NCBI GenBank assembly: GCA_046349255.1
Contig: JAXMCR010000003.1
Coordinates: forward strand, 248,001-312,000
DNA: 64,000 bases
Direction: 5' to 3'
DNA from: DAIODI01 sp046349255
GTDB taxonomy: Bacteria; Pseudomonadota; Alphaproteobacteria; Rhizobiales; Aestuariivirgaceae
Shown: positions 8,228 to 17,160 of the stretch, piece after piece
How the letters are laid out: each line of letters starts with the position of its first letter
Position numbering within the stretch: position 1 is the stretch's first letter
The notes under the pieces: generated by a model
What the model saw: only the letters and a program-made list of their open reading frames with translations
Told to the model about the DNA's origin: nothing
Databases searched by the model: none
Translations under genes and position numbers: made by a program

Positions 8228-9520
8228 ATGCTAGACAGCGCCTGGTCCGAAATCCTCCTCGTCCTTGCGCTGATCCTGATCAACGGCGCTTTGGCGATGT
8301 CGGAGCTCGCGATCGTCTCCTCGCGCGCAGCACGGCTGAAAACCCTGCAGACTCAAGGCGTTCCCGGAGCCGGCACCGCGCTGTCGCTGGCCTCCGATCC
8401 GGGCAAGTTCCTCTCCGCCGTCCAGGTCGGCATCACGCTCGTCGGCGTGCTCTCGGGCGCAATCTCGGGCGCGACGCTGGGCGTTCGCCTGAAGGGCCCG
8501 CTGATGACGCTGGGCCTCAGCGAGAAGGTGGCCGAGCCGCTGGCGTTCGGCCTGGTTGTGGCGGTCATCACCTTCATCTCCCTCATCATCGGCGAACTCG
8601 TGCCGAAGCAGATCGCGTTGCGGGACCCCGAACGCATTGCCTGCCGGGTCGCCCCCGCGATGGCGGTGATCGCGCGCTTCTCGAGCCCGGCCGTGTGGTT
8701 CCTCGATCGCGCCGGCCGGTTCGTCATGCGTCTTCTCGGCCTGCGCGACGAAGGCCAGAGCAACGTTACGGAAGAGGAGATTCGCACCCTCGTCGCCGAG
8801 GCGGAGAGCGCCGGCGTCCTCGAGCCCGAGGAACACCAGATGATCACCGGCGTGCTGCGGCTTGCCGACCGTCCCGTCGCCACCGTGATGACCCCGCGCA
8901 CCGAGGTCGATATGATCGACCTGCGCGAGGACGACGCGGTCATCCGCAAGGCGCTCGTCGCGAGCGTCCATTCTCGCCTGGTCGTTCACAACGGCAACCC
9001 GGACGAGATCGTCGGCGTGATCCAGGCCAAGGACCTCGCCGACGCGCTCCTCAAGGGTCGGCGATTCCGGATGAAGTCGCTGGTCAAGACCGCGCCCGTC
9101 ATCCCGGAAACGATGGATGCCCTCGACGTCGTCGAGGTGTTGAAGAATTCCGGGATCCACATGGGGCTCGTCCACGACGAATACGGCCATTTTCTCGGGG
9201 TCGTCACTTCGGCCGACATCCTCGAGGCGATCGTCGGCGAGTTCGAGACCGAGGCGGGCCCGGCGGAGCCCGACGCCGTCGAGCGACCGGACGGTTCGTG
9301 GCTCATTTCGGGCACCATGCCGGCCGACGAGTTCGCCGAGCGGATGGGCCTGACGCTGCCGCCCCGTCGCGATTACCGCACCGTGGGCGGCCTCGTGCTG
9401 GAACTCGCCGGGCGCATCCCTTCGGTCGGCGAGGTGTTCCCGTTCCAGCACTGGCAGATCGAGGTCGTCGACCTCGACGGCCGTCGCATCGACAAGGTTC
9501 TGGCAAGCCGCCGGCCGTAA
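8228..9520 (+). CDS. CNNM/CBS-domain membrane protein (hemolysin C / CorC family)
   Basis: 430 aa from ATG 8228 (GTG 8222 is an alternative; neither has a clear ribosome binding site). Domains: CNNM (DUF21) with about four membrane segments in residues 1-190 (LLVLALILINGALAMSELAI; VGITLVGVLSGAISG; VAVITFISLIIGELVPK), a pair of CBS domains (about 210-330), and the CorC_HlyC C-terminal domain (about 345-425). Family members are linked to Mg2+/Co2+ homeostasis; the hemolysin label is historical. It sits between tRNA-Asp and the nuo operon and seems to be a separate unit. Confidence 0.9.
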   Translation: MLDSAWSEILLVLALILINGALAMSELAIVSSRAARLKTLQTQGVPGAGTALSLASDPGKFLSAVQVGITLVGVLSGAISGATLGVRLKGPLMTLGLSEKVAEPLAFGLVVAVITFISLIIGELVPKQIALRDPERIACRVAPAMAVIARFSSPAVWFLDRAGRFVMRLLGLRDEGQSNVTEEEIRTLVAEAESAGVLEPEEHQMITGVLRLADRPVATVMTPRTEVDMIDLREDDAVIRKALVASVHSRLVVHNGNPDEIVGVIQAKDLADALLKGRRFRMKSLVKTAPVIPETMDALDVVEVLKNSGIHMGLVHDEYGHFLGVVTSADILEAIVGEFETEAGPAEPDAVERPDGSWLISGTMPADEFAERMGLTLPPRRDYRTVGGLVLELAGRIPSVGEVFPFQHWQIEVVDLDGRRIDKVLASRRP

Positions 9521-9812
9521 GATTCCCTCTCGATGCGAGCGCGAAAAAGGCGGCCGGAAGTCGGGCGACGAGGGTTGTCGGACAGGGTGCGAATCGCCAT
9601 ATCCGCCTCGGCGCTTTCGCACGGTTGTCCTTCAACGAAAGTCCAAGATTTCCGCCAGCCCCGCGCCACTGGCGGCGACTTTGAACACAAGGCGGATATG
9701 ACGCGCCGATACGGGGCCGTTTAGTCTTGCCACCCATGGTGCGGTGCGCTACCACCGACTGCAATTCCGGCGGCACTGTGGCAATGGCACACGCGAAGAG
9801 GCCCATCGCACC
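9521..9812 (+). promoter_or_regulatory. Upstream region of the nuo operon
   Basis: 292 bp without a plausible gene, so the nuo promoter must be here. The best candidate I can see is TTGTCC-N17-ATTTCC starting near 9626, which is poor. No hairpin with a T-run follows the preceding gene. Confidence 0.4.
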
Positions 9813-10178
9813 ATGCAGGAACTCCTGACCAACTACCTGCCGATCGTGGTGTTCATGGCCATCTGCGGCGGGCTCGCGCTGGCGCTCATGGGATCGGCCT
9901 TCATCATCGCCATCCGGCGGCCCGACCCCGAAAAGCTTTCGGCCTACGAATGCGGGTTCAACGCCTTCGACGACGCGCGCATGAAGTTCGACGTCCGGTT
10001 CTACCTCGTGTCGATCCTGTTCATCATCTTCGACCTCGAGGTGGCCTTCCTGTTCCCGTGGGCGGTATCGCTCGGCGACATCGGACTGTTTGGATTCTGG
10101 TCGATGATGATCTTCCTTGCCGTGCTGACCATCGGCTTCATCTACGAATGGCGCAAAGGGGCGCTTGAATGGGATTGA
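9813..10178 (+). CDS. nuoA: NADH-quinone oxidoreductase subunit A
   Basis: 121 aa; ATG 9813 is used because upstream codons of the open frame do not resemble NuoA. Three membrane helices and the conserved loop SAYECGFNAFDDARMKFDVR, which contains the Cys that changes accessibility in the active/deactive transition of complex I. First gene of a complete nuoA-N set. Its 3' end overlaps nuoB by 10 bp. Confidence 0.96.
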   Translation: MQELLTNYLPIVVFMAICGGLALALMGSAFIIAIRRPDPEKLSAYECGFNAFDDARMKFDVRFYLVSILFIIFDLEVAFLFPWAVSLGDIGLFGFWSMMIFLAVLTIGFIYEWRKGALEWD

Positions 10179-10726
10179 TCGAAACGAAACCCGGCCCGAT
10201 CCTCGCGCCCGGCGCGCCGAGCGAGGAGGAACTCAGGGCCTACTTCACGACGATCAACGACGAGATCGCCGACAAGGGGTTTCTGGTCACCGCCTCCGAC
10301 GACCTGATCAACTGGGCGCGCACCGGCTCGCTCATGTGGATGACGTTCGGTCTCGCCTGCTGCGCGGTCGAGATGATGCAGGCGTCGATGCCGCGCTGGG
10401 ACCTCGAGCGCTTCGGGTTCGCCCCGCGTGCCTCCCCGCGCCAGTCCGACGTGATGATCGTGGCGGGAACCCTCACAAACAAGATGGCGCCGGCCTTGCG
10501 CAAGGTCTACGACCAGATGCCGGAGCCGCGCTACGTGATCTCGATGGGCTCGTGCGCCAACGGCGGCGGCTACTACCACTACTCCTATTCGGTGGTGCGC
10601 GGCTGCGACCGCATCGTACCGGTCGACATCTACGTCCCGGGCTGCCCGCCGACCGCGGAAGCCCTCGTCTACGGCGTGCTGCAGCTTCAGAAGAAGATTC
10701 GCCGCACCGGCACCATCGAGCGGTGA
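10169..10726 (+). CDS. nuoB: NADH-quinone oxidoreductase subunit B
   Basis: 185 aa. Carries the N2 [4Fe-4S] cluster, the last electron carrier before quinone: adjacent cysteines in FGLACCAVEMM, then GSCANGGG and PGCPPTAEAL supply the four ligands. Start ATG 10169 overlaps nuoA, so the two are translationally coupled. Length is typical. Confidence 0.97.
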   Translation: MGLIETKPGPILAPGAPSEEELRAYFTTINDEIADKGFLVTASDDLINWARTGSLMWMTFGLACCAVEMMQASMPRWDLERFGFAPRASPRQSDVMIVAGTLTNKMAPALRKVYDQMPEPRYVISMGSCANGGGYYHYSYSVVRGCDRIVPVDIYVPGCPPTAEALVYGVLQLQKKIRRTGTIER

Positions 10727-10751
10727 GCGGTCGGCGAGCAGAGGAAAGAGC

Positions 10752-11375
10752 GTGAGCGGCGAGACCATCGACATTCTCGAGGCGCTGAAGGCGCACGTAG
10801 CGCAGGGCCTGAGCGCGAAGGGCATCGAGTCCACGAGCGTGATTGCGCTCGGCGAGCTGACAGTGCGCCTCGCCGACGCCGGCCAGATCGTTCAGGCGCT
10901 GACGTTCCTGCGCGATGATCCCGGCTGCCGCTTCGTGTGCTTCATCGACATCTGCGGCGCGGATTACCCGACGCGCGAGAAGCGGTTCGACGTCGTCTAC
11001 CATCTGCTGAGCCCGTACCGGAACCAGCGCATCCGCTTGACTGTCGAGACCGACGAGGACACGCCGGTGCCTTCGGCGATCCCGGTCTTCCCGTCTGCGA
11101 ACTGGTTCGAGCGCGAGGCCTACGACCTTTACGGCATCCTGTTCTCGGGCCACCCGGACCTGCGCCGCATCCTCACCGACTACGGCTTTGCCGGCCATCC
11201 GCTGCGCAAGGATTTCCCGCTCACCGGCCACGTCGAGGTGCGCTACGACGACTCGGCCGGCCGCGTGGTCTATGAGCCCGTGAGCCTCATGCAGGAATTC
11301 CGCTCGTTCGATTACCTCTCGCCGTGGGAAGGCACCGAGTACGTGCTGCCCGGCGATGAGAAGGCGAAGCCGTGA
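10752..11375 (+). CDS. nuoC: NADH-quinone oxidoreductase subunit C
   Basis: 207 aa. Peripheral-arm subunit of complex I, recognised by the SANWFEREAYDLYGILFSGH signature and the DYGFAGHPLRKDFPLTG motif near the C-terminus. It is separate from NuoD, not fused as in enterobacteria. GTG 10752 is the start, preceded by GAGGAAAGAG; the stop is one base before the nuoD ATG. Confidence 0.96.
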   Translation: MSGETIDILEALKAHVAQGLSAKGIESTSVIALGELTVRLADAGQIVQALTFLRDDPGCRFVCFIDICGADYPTREKRFDVVYHLLSPYRNQRIRLTVETDEDTPVPSAIPVFPSANWFEREAYDLYGILFSGHPDLRRILTDYGFAGHPLRKDFPLTGHVEVRYDDSAGRVVYEPVSLMQEFRSFDYLSPWEGTEYVLPGDEKAKP

Positions 11376-11376
11376 C

Positions 11377-12567
11377 ATGACCGAAGCCTCCGTCCGCAAT
11401 TTCAACATCAACTTCGGGCCGCAGCATCCGGCCGCGCACGGCGTTCTTCGCCTGGTGCTGGAGCTCGACGGCGAGGTGGTCACCCGCGTCGATCCCCACA
11501 TCGGCCTCCTGCATCGCGGCACCGAGAAGCTGATCGAGTACAAGACCTATCTCCAGGCGCTGCCGTACTTCGACCGCCTCGACTACGTGGCGCCGATGAA
11601 CCAGGAGCACGCCTACTCGCTGGCCGTGGAGAAGCTGCTCGGGCTCGAGGTGCCGCGCCGCGGCCAGTTGATCCGCGTGCTCTACTCCGAGATCGGCCGC
11701 CTCCTGTCGCATCTCCTCAACGTCACGACGCAGGCGATGGACGTCGGCGCGCTGACGCCGCCGCTGTGGGGCTTCGAGGAGCGCGAGCAGCTCATGGTGT
11801 TCTACGAGCGGGCCTCGGGTTCGCGGATGCATGCAGCCTATGTGCGCCCGGGCGGCGTGCACCAGGACCTGCCGCAGGCGTTAATCGACGACATCTGGAC
11901 GTTCTGCGAGAACCACCCGAAGGTGCTCGACGACATCGAGGGCCTCCTCACCGACAATCGCATCTTCAAGCAGCGCAACGTCGACATCGGCGTCGTGACG
12001 CTGGAGGAGGCGTTCGCCTGGGGCTTCTCCGGCGTCATGGTGCGCGGCTCGGGCGCGGCCTGGGACCTCCGGAAGGCGCAGCCCTACGAGTGCTATGCCG
12101 ATCTCGACTTCGACATCCCCGTCGGCAAGAACGGCGACTGCTACGACCGCTATCTCGTCCGCATGGAGGAGATGCGTCAGTCCGTAAAGATCATGAAGCA
12201 GTGCATCGAGCGGCTGAACGGGTCGGAAGGGAAGGGCCCGTACTCCTCGACGGACGGCAAGGTGGTGCCGCCCAAGCGCGCCGACATGAAGCGCTCGATG
12301 GAAGCGCTGATCCATCACTTCAAGCTCTACACCGAGGGCTACAAGGTGCCGCAGGGCGAGGTGTACGCGTGCGTCGAAGCGCCGAAGGGCGAGTTCGGAG
12401 TCTACCTCGTCTCCGACGGGACCAACAAGCCGTACCGCTGCAAGATCCGCGCGCCGGGCTTCGCGCATCTCCAGGCGATGGACTGGATGTGCCGCGGCCA
12501 CATGCTGGCCGACGTCTCCGCCATCCTCGGCTCGCTCGACATCGTGTTTGGTGAGGTGGACCGGTGA
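11377..12567 (+). CDS. nuoD: NADH-quinone oxidoreductase subunit D
   Basis: 396 aa from ATG 11377, which follows the nuoC stop with one base between. The N-terminal FNINFGPQHPAAHGVLRLVL, GLLHRGTEKLIEYK and the C-terminal DIVFGEVDR end are diagnostic. With NuoB it forms the quinone-binding pocket of complex I; the conserved His and Tyr region (HPAAHG) lies at the quinone head-group site. Confidence 0.97.
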   Translation: MTEASVRNFNINFGPQHPAAHGVLRLVLELDGEVVTRVDPHIGLLHRGTEKLIEYKTYLQALPYFDRLDYVAPMNQEHAYSLAVEKLLGLEVPRRGQLIRVLYSEIGRLLSHLLNVTTQAMDVGALTPPLWGFEEREQLMVFYERASGSRMHAAYVRPGGVHQDLPQALIDDIWTFCENHPKVLDDIEGLLTDNRIFKQRNVDIGVVTLEEAFAWGFSGVMVRGSGAAWDLRKAQPYECYADLDFDIPVGKNGDCYDRYLVRMEEMRQSVKIMKQCIERLNGSEGKGPYSSTDGKVVPPKRADMKRSMEALIHHFKLYTEGYKVPQGEVYACVEAPKGEFGVYLVSDGTNKPYRCKIRAPGFAHLQAMDWMCRGHMLADVSAILGSLDIVFGEVDR

Positions 12568-13826
12568 GCGTACGCCGTCTCGATCCCGTTCAGCCGGAAG
12601 CGTTTGCGTTCACGCCCGACAACCTCGCGTGGGCGCAGGCGACGATCGCGAAGTATCCGCCGGGCAAGGAAGCCTCCGCCGTGATCCCGGTGCTGTGGCG
12701 CGCGCAGGAGCAGAACGCGGGCTGGGTTTCGCGGCCTGCGATGGAATATGTCGCGAACCTCCTCGGCATGGCCTACATCCGCGTCTACGAGATCGCGACC
12801 TTCTACACGATGTTCCAGCTCTCGCCCGTCGGCACCAAGGCGCACGTCCAGGTTTGCGGCACGACGCCCTGTATGCTGAGGGGCGCAGGCGACCTCATCG
12901 AGGTCTGCCGCCGTAAAATCGCGCACGAGCCGCACGAGCTTTCGGCGGACGGATCATTCTCGTGGGAGGAGGTCGAGTGCCTCGGCGCCTGCGTGAACGC
13001 GCCGATGGTGCAGGTGTGGAAGGACACCTACGAGGACCTGACGCCGGAATCGCTCGAGAAGGTGCTGGACGCCTTCGCGCGCGGCGAACACCCGAAGCCC
13101 GGGCCGCAGAACGGCCGCCAGTTCTCCGCCCCCGAGGGCGGCGCGACGACGCTTACCGCCAAGCCCTCACTGGCTAAGCCGAAGCCTGCGCCGGTCGAGG
13201 CGAAGGCGCCGACGCCGACCGTCGGCCAGCCGACGCCTGCGACACCGACACCGCCCGGCCTCACCAGGGAGCCGGTAGTCACCGGAAAGCCCGAGGTGGT
13301 GAAACCGGCGCCGGCGAAGCCCGCCGCAGAGCCCGTCGTGTCGAAGAAGCCTGCGACCGCGCTGCCGATTGTCGCCGAGCCGCCCGCGCTGCCCGTGGTC
13401 AAGGAACAGCCGCCGCTGCCGGTCGTGAAGGAAACCGCGCCGCTTCCTGTCGTGGTCGAGGCTCCTGCGGTAAAGCCTGCCGTCAAGAAGCCTGCCAAGA
13501 CCGTCGCGAAGAAGCCGGCGAAGGCGCCGGCAAAGAAGGCGGCCGCAGAGGCGAAGCCCGAGCTTCTGAAGAAGCCGCGTGCCGGCAAGGGCGACGACCT
13601 GAAGCTGATCTGGGGCGTGGGTCCCGGTCTCGAGAAGCTGTTGCACGAGATGGGCGTGTGGCACTTCGACCAGATCGCCGCGTGGACGCCTGCGGAACTC
13701 AAGTGGATCGACGATCGCCTCGAGGGCTTCAAGGGTCGTGCGAAGCGCGACGAATGGGTGAAGCAGGCGAAGAAGCTCGCCAAGGGCTGGCGGCCCGACA
13801 ACGCCATCGGCGAGAAGGTGAAGTAG
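12564..13826 (+). CDS. nuoE: NADH-quinone oxidoreductase subunit E with C-terminal helix-hairpin-helix module
   Basis: 420 aa, against about 160-200 for a minimal NuoE. Residues 1-175 are the thioredoxin-like subunit; Cys98, Cys103, Cys139 and Cys143 bind the N1a [2Fe-2S] cluster. Residues 190-335 are a flexible Pro/Ala/Lys/Val linker with a repeated LPVVKE unit. Residues 341-409 (LKLIWGVGPGLEKLLHEMG ... AKRDEWVKQAKKLAKG) form a small helix-hairpin-helix-like module of the COG3743 type, also known as an extension on ribosomal protein L21 in Rhizobiales. The same module ends the 353-aa protein two genes downstream. The start overlaps nuoD by 4 bp. Long NuoE is known in this order; the role of the module is unknown. 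Confidence 0.95.
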   Translation: MSVRRLDPVQPEAFAFTPDNLAWAQATIAKYPPGKEASAVIPVLWRAQEQNAGWVSRPAMEYVANLLGMAYIRVYEIATFYTMFQLSPVGTKAHVQVCGTTPCMLRGAGDLIEVCRRKIAHEPHELSADGSFSWEEVECLGACVNAPMVQVWKDTYEDLTPESLEKVLDAFARGEHPKPGPQNGRQFSAPEGGATTLTAKPSLAKPKPAPVEAKAPTPTVGQPTPATPTPPGLTREPVVTGKPEVVKPAPAKPAAEPVVSKKPATALPIVAEPPALPVVKEQPPLPVVKETAPLPVVVEAPAVKPAVKKPAKTVAKKPAKAPAKKAAAEAKPELLKKPRAGKGDDLKLIWGVGPGLEKLLHEMGVWHFDQIAAWTPAELKWIDDRLEGFKGRAKRDEWVKQAKKLAKGWRPDNAIGEKVK

Positions 13827-13830
13827 CATC

Positions 13831-15138
<1,308 letters not shown>

Positions 15139-15194
15139 GTCTGCGTCGCCTGAAGGAGGAAGTTTCACTCTCAACCTGAGGAGACAAGGAACCC

Positions 15195-16256
15195 ATGCCG
15201 AACGAAACCGAACCCGCCTTCGAAACCTACGCCCGCCTGTTCAGCCCGGCCGAAGCGCCGCTCGCCGGAGCACGCATGTTCGCCTATACCGGCGCCGCCG
15301 CGGCGGCCGTCTACGGCGCGTGGTACGGCTTCCTGAAGGGTGCGCTGGAAGCCTCCAACGGCGGCAAGTGGTCGTTGCCCGAGGTTACGCCGCAGGCTTT
15401 CCCGTGGGCGCCGCGCGCGATGTGGTCGCAAGGGCCGGGCTTCGATGCCTTCGCGCTGAAGATGCCGGGCTTCGACTTCGGCGTCATGGGTGCGGCCGCA
15501 CCTGCCGTGCCGAGTGCGGCGACGGCGCCGTTCGCCTCCGTACGCGAGGCGATGGAGGAGGCGATCGGCCAGACCAAGGGCCTCGCCACGTTCACCGCGA
15601 GCGCACTCGGCGACGCAGTGGAGAAGAGCCGTGACGTCGCCGACTTCGCGCGCGATTCCATGAAGAAGGCCTTCGAGGAGGGCCAGGAGATCACGCGTCG
15701 CGCGGTCGAGACGGGCATCGACGTCGCGGGTGAAACGCGCAAGGTGCTCGACGAGCAGCAGGACGCTGCCATGAAGGTGGTGGAGCAGGGAATCGACGTC
15801 GTCTCGAAGGCCCGCAAGGCGTTCGAGGAAGGCCAGGAGATGACGCGGAGGGCGGCGGAACGTTCGATCGAAACGGCGGTCGAGACGCAGCGGTCGCTCG
15901 CGCAGTCCGCGGCCGAGGTGCAGAAGGCGATGGCGGGCGCCGTCGTGGGGGCCGGCGCCACGGCCACCGCGATCGTGGCGAACGCGGTGCGCAACATCGA
16001 CGCCTCGCTCGACTCGCCGAACCGTCCGCCGTTTCTCGCAAGCCCGCGCGGCGAGAAGGACAATCTGAAGTTCATCTCGGGCATCGGCCCCAAGATCGAA
16101 CGCACGCTGAACGACCTCGGCATCTTCCACTACGACCAGATCGCGCAGTGGACGGACGCGCAGGTGGACTGGGTCAACGCCTACCTCAAGTTCCCAGGCC
16201 GCATGATGCGCGACAGCTGGGTCGAGCAGGCGAAGTCGCTGGTGCGGCCGAACTGA
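15195..16256 (+). CDS. Phasin-like amphipathic-helix protein with C-terminal helix-hairpin-helix module, within nuo operon
   Basis: 353 aa; ribosome binding site GAGGAGACAAGG before ATG 15195. Residues 25-50 are hydrophobic (FAYTGAAAAAVYGAWYGFL), then an aromatic/Pro linker. Residues 115-250 are long amphipathic helix with a phasin-like look; within it three units of 25-26 residues are repeated at 157-182, 183-207 and 208-233 (KAFEEGQEITRRA and KAFEEGQEMTRRA in units 1 and 3). Residues 250-265 are a Gly/Ala stretch. Residues 287-350 (LKFISGIGPKIERTLNDLG ... MMRDSWVEQAKSLV) are homologous to the C-terminal module of NuoE. Not a known complex I subunit. Shared module plus position suggest a partner or organiser of complex I, or a granule/membrane-surface protein (inference). 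Confidence 0.8.
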   Translation: MPNETEPAFETYARLFSPAEAPLAGARMFAYTGAAAAAVYGAWYGFLKGALEASNGGKWSLPEVTPQAFPWAPRAMWSQGPGFDAFALKMPGFDFGVMGAAAPAVPSAATAPFASVREAMEEAIGQTKGLATFTASALGDAVEKSRDVADFARDSMKKAFEEGQEITRRAVETGIDVAGETRKVLDEQQDAAMKVVEQGIDVVSKARKAFEEGQEMTRRAAERSIETAVETQRSLAQSAAEVQKAMAGAVVGAGATATAIVANAVRNIDASLDSPNRPPFLASPRGEKDNLKFISGIGPKIERTLNDLGIFHYDQIAQWTDAQVDWVNAYLKFPGRMMRDSWVEQAKSLVRPN

Positions 16257-16273
16257 GGAGAGAGCGAAAAATA

Positions 16274-16687
16274 GTGCTGACCTGGCTTAAATCCCTCTTC
16301 GGCGGCAAGCCCGAGCCCGCTCCGGTCGATCCGGAGCGGCTCAACACGCTTGCGGTCATCGAGGCGTACCGCCAGTTCATCGCGGGCAAGCCCTCGGTGG
16401 TGCAGGAGACGGGCGAACTTCCGCACCCCAAGACCGAGATCTCGAAGGCCCTGCGCTCGGAACTCACGGATGCGCTCCATGCGCGCGACTGGGACCGCTA
16501 CGACCGGCTCAAGGCCGACTCGATCATGTTGACGAACTTCCAGGATATCGCCGCCTGCAAGCTGCGCAACCAGGCGCCGGAGACGGTGATGATTTCCGAG
16601 GTCCGGCTCCTGATGACCGAACTCGACGACATGGCGATGCGCCTCGGCCAGCCGGCCGACGCGGCGGCGCCAGGAACGGGCGGGTGA
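16274..16687 (+). CDS. Conserved-looking protein of unknown function, within nuo operon
   Basis: 137 aa from GTG 16274 (ribosome binding site GAGGAGAGAG). N-terminus MLTWLKSLFGGKPEPAPVDP is a possible amphipathic membrane anchor; the remainder is predicted helical and charged (ALRSELTDALHARDWDRYDRLKADS; ISEVRLLMTELDDMAMRLG). No family recognised. It starts 17 bp after the phasin-like gene and its TGA overlaps the next start by 4 bp, so it is part of the nuo transcript. Confidence 0.65.
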   Translation: MLTWLKSLFGGKPEPAPVDPERLNTLAVIEAYRQFIAGKPSVVQETGELPHPKTEISKALRSELTDALHARDWDRYDRLKADSIMLTNFQDIAACKLRNQAPETVMISEVRLLMTELDDMAMRLGQPADAAAPGTGG

Positions 16688-17148
16688 CGATCATGCATCT
16701 GGCGGAACTCAACATCGGCAAGTTCAGGTACCCGACCAGCGATCCGCGCATGGCCGAGTTCATGGACAACCTCGACCGCGTGAATGCGATCGCCGAGCGT
16801 TCGCCGGGGTTCGTATGGCGGCTGAAGGGCGACAACAACAACGCCACGGAGTTCCGCGTCGGCGAGGACATGGCGGTGAACCTCTCCGTCTGGGCCGACG
16901 CGAAGTCGCTCGAGAATTACGTTTTCAAGACGGTGCACGCGCAGTTCTACCGGAAGCGCGAGGCCTGGTTCGACCTCATGGAGAAGCCGCACATGGTGAT
17001 GTGGTGGGTCCCGGAGGGCCACCGGCCGACGCTCGACGAGGCATACGCGCGACTGGTGCGTTACCAGACGGAAGGGCCATCCGAACAGGCGTTCGGCTGG
17101 GCCGAGATCATGGATCATGATCGCATGCGGGCGCTCCGCTGTGCGTGA
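16684..17148 (+). CDS. DUF3291 domain protein, within nuo operon
   Basis: 154 aa from GTG 16684 (ATG 16693 possible). MHLAELNIGKFRYPTSDPRM, SPGFVWRLKGD, NLSVWADAKSLENYVFKTVH and MVMWWVPEGHRPTLDEA match the DUF3291 family, a ferredoxin-like alpha/beta barrel fold resembling antibiotic monooxygenase / EthD-type proteins. No catalytic function is established. It overlaps the previous gene (GTGA) and precedes nuoG by 12 bp, so it is co-transcribed with complex I genes, an unusual place for this family as far as I know. Confidence 0.8.
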   Translation: MTIMHLAELNIGKFRYPTSDPRMAEFMDNLDRVNAIAERSPGFVWRLKGDNNNATEFRVGEDMAVNLSVWADAKSLENYVFKTVHAQFYRKREAWFDLMEKPHMVMWWVPEGHRPTLDEAYARLVRYQTEGPSEQAFGWAEIMDHDRMRALRCA

Positions 17149-17160
17149 GGAATAGACACG

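Noticed and set aside
13131..13580. Pro/Ala/Lys-rich stretch of nuoE as a frameshifted fusion of two genes
   Set aside because: The frame is continuous, the composition is a typical flexible linker and long NuoE proteins with this layout are known in the order.
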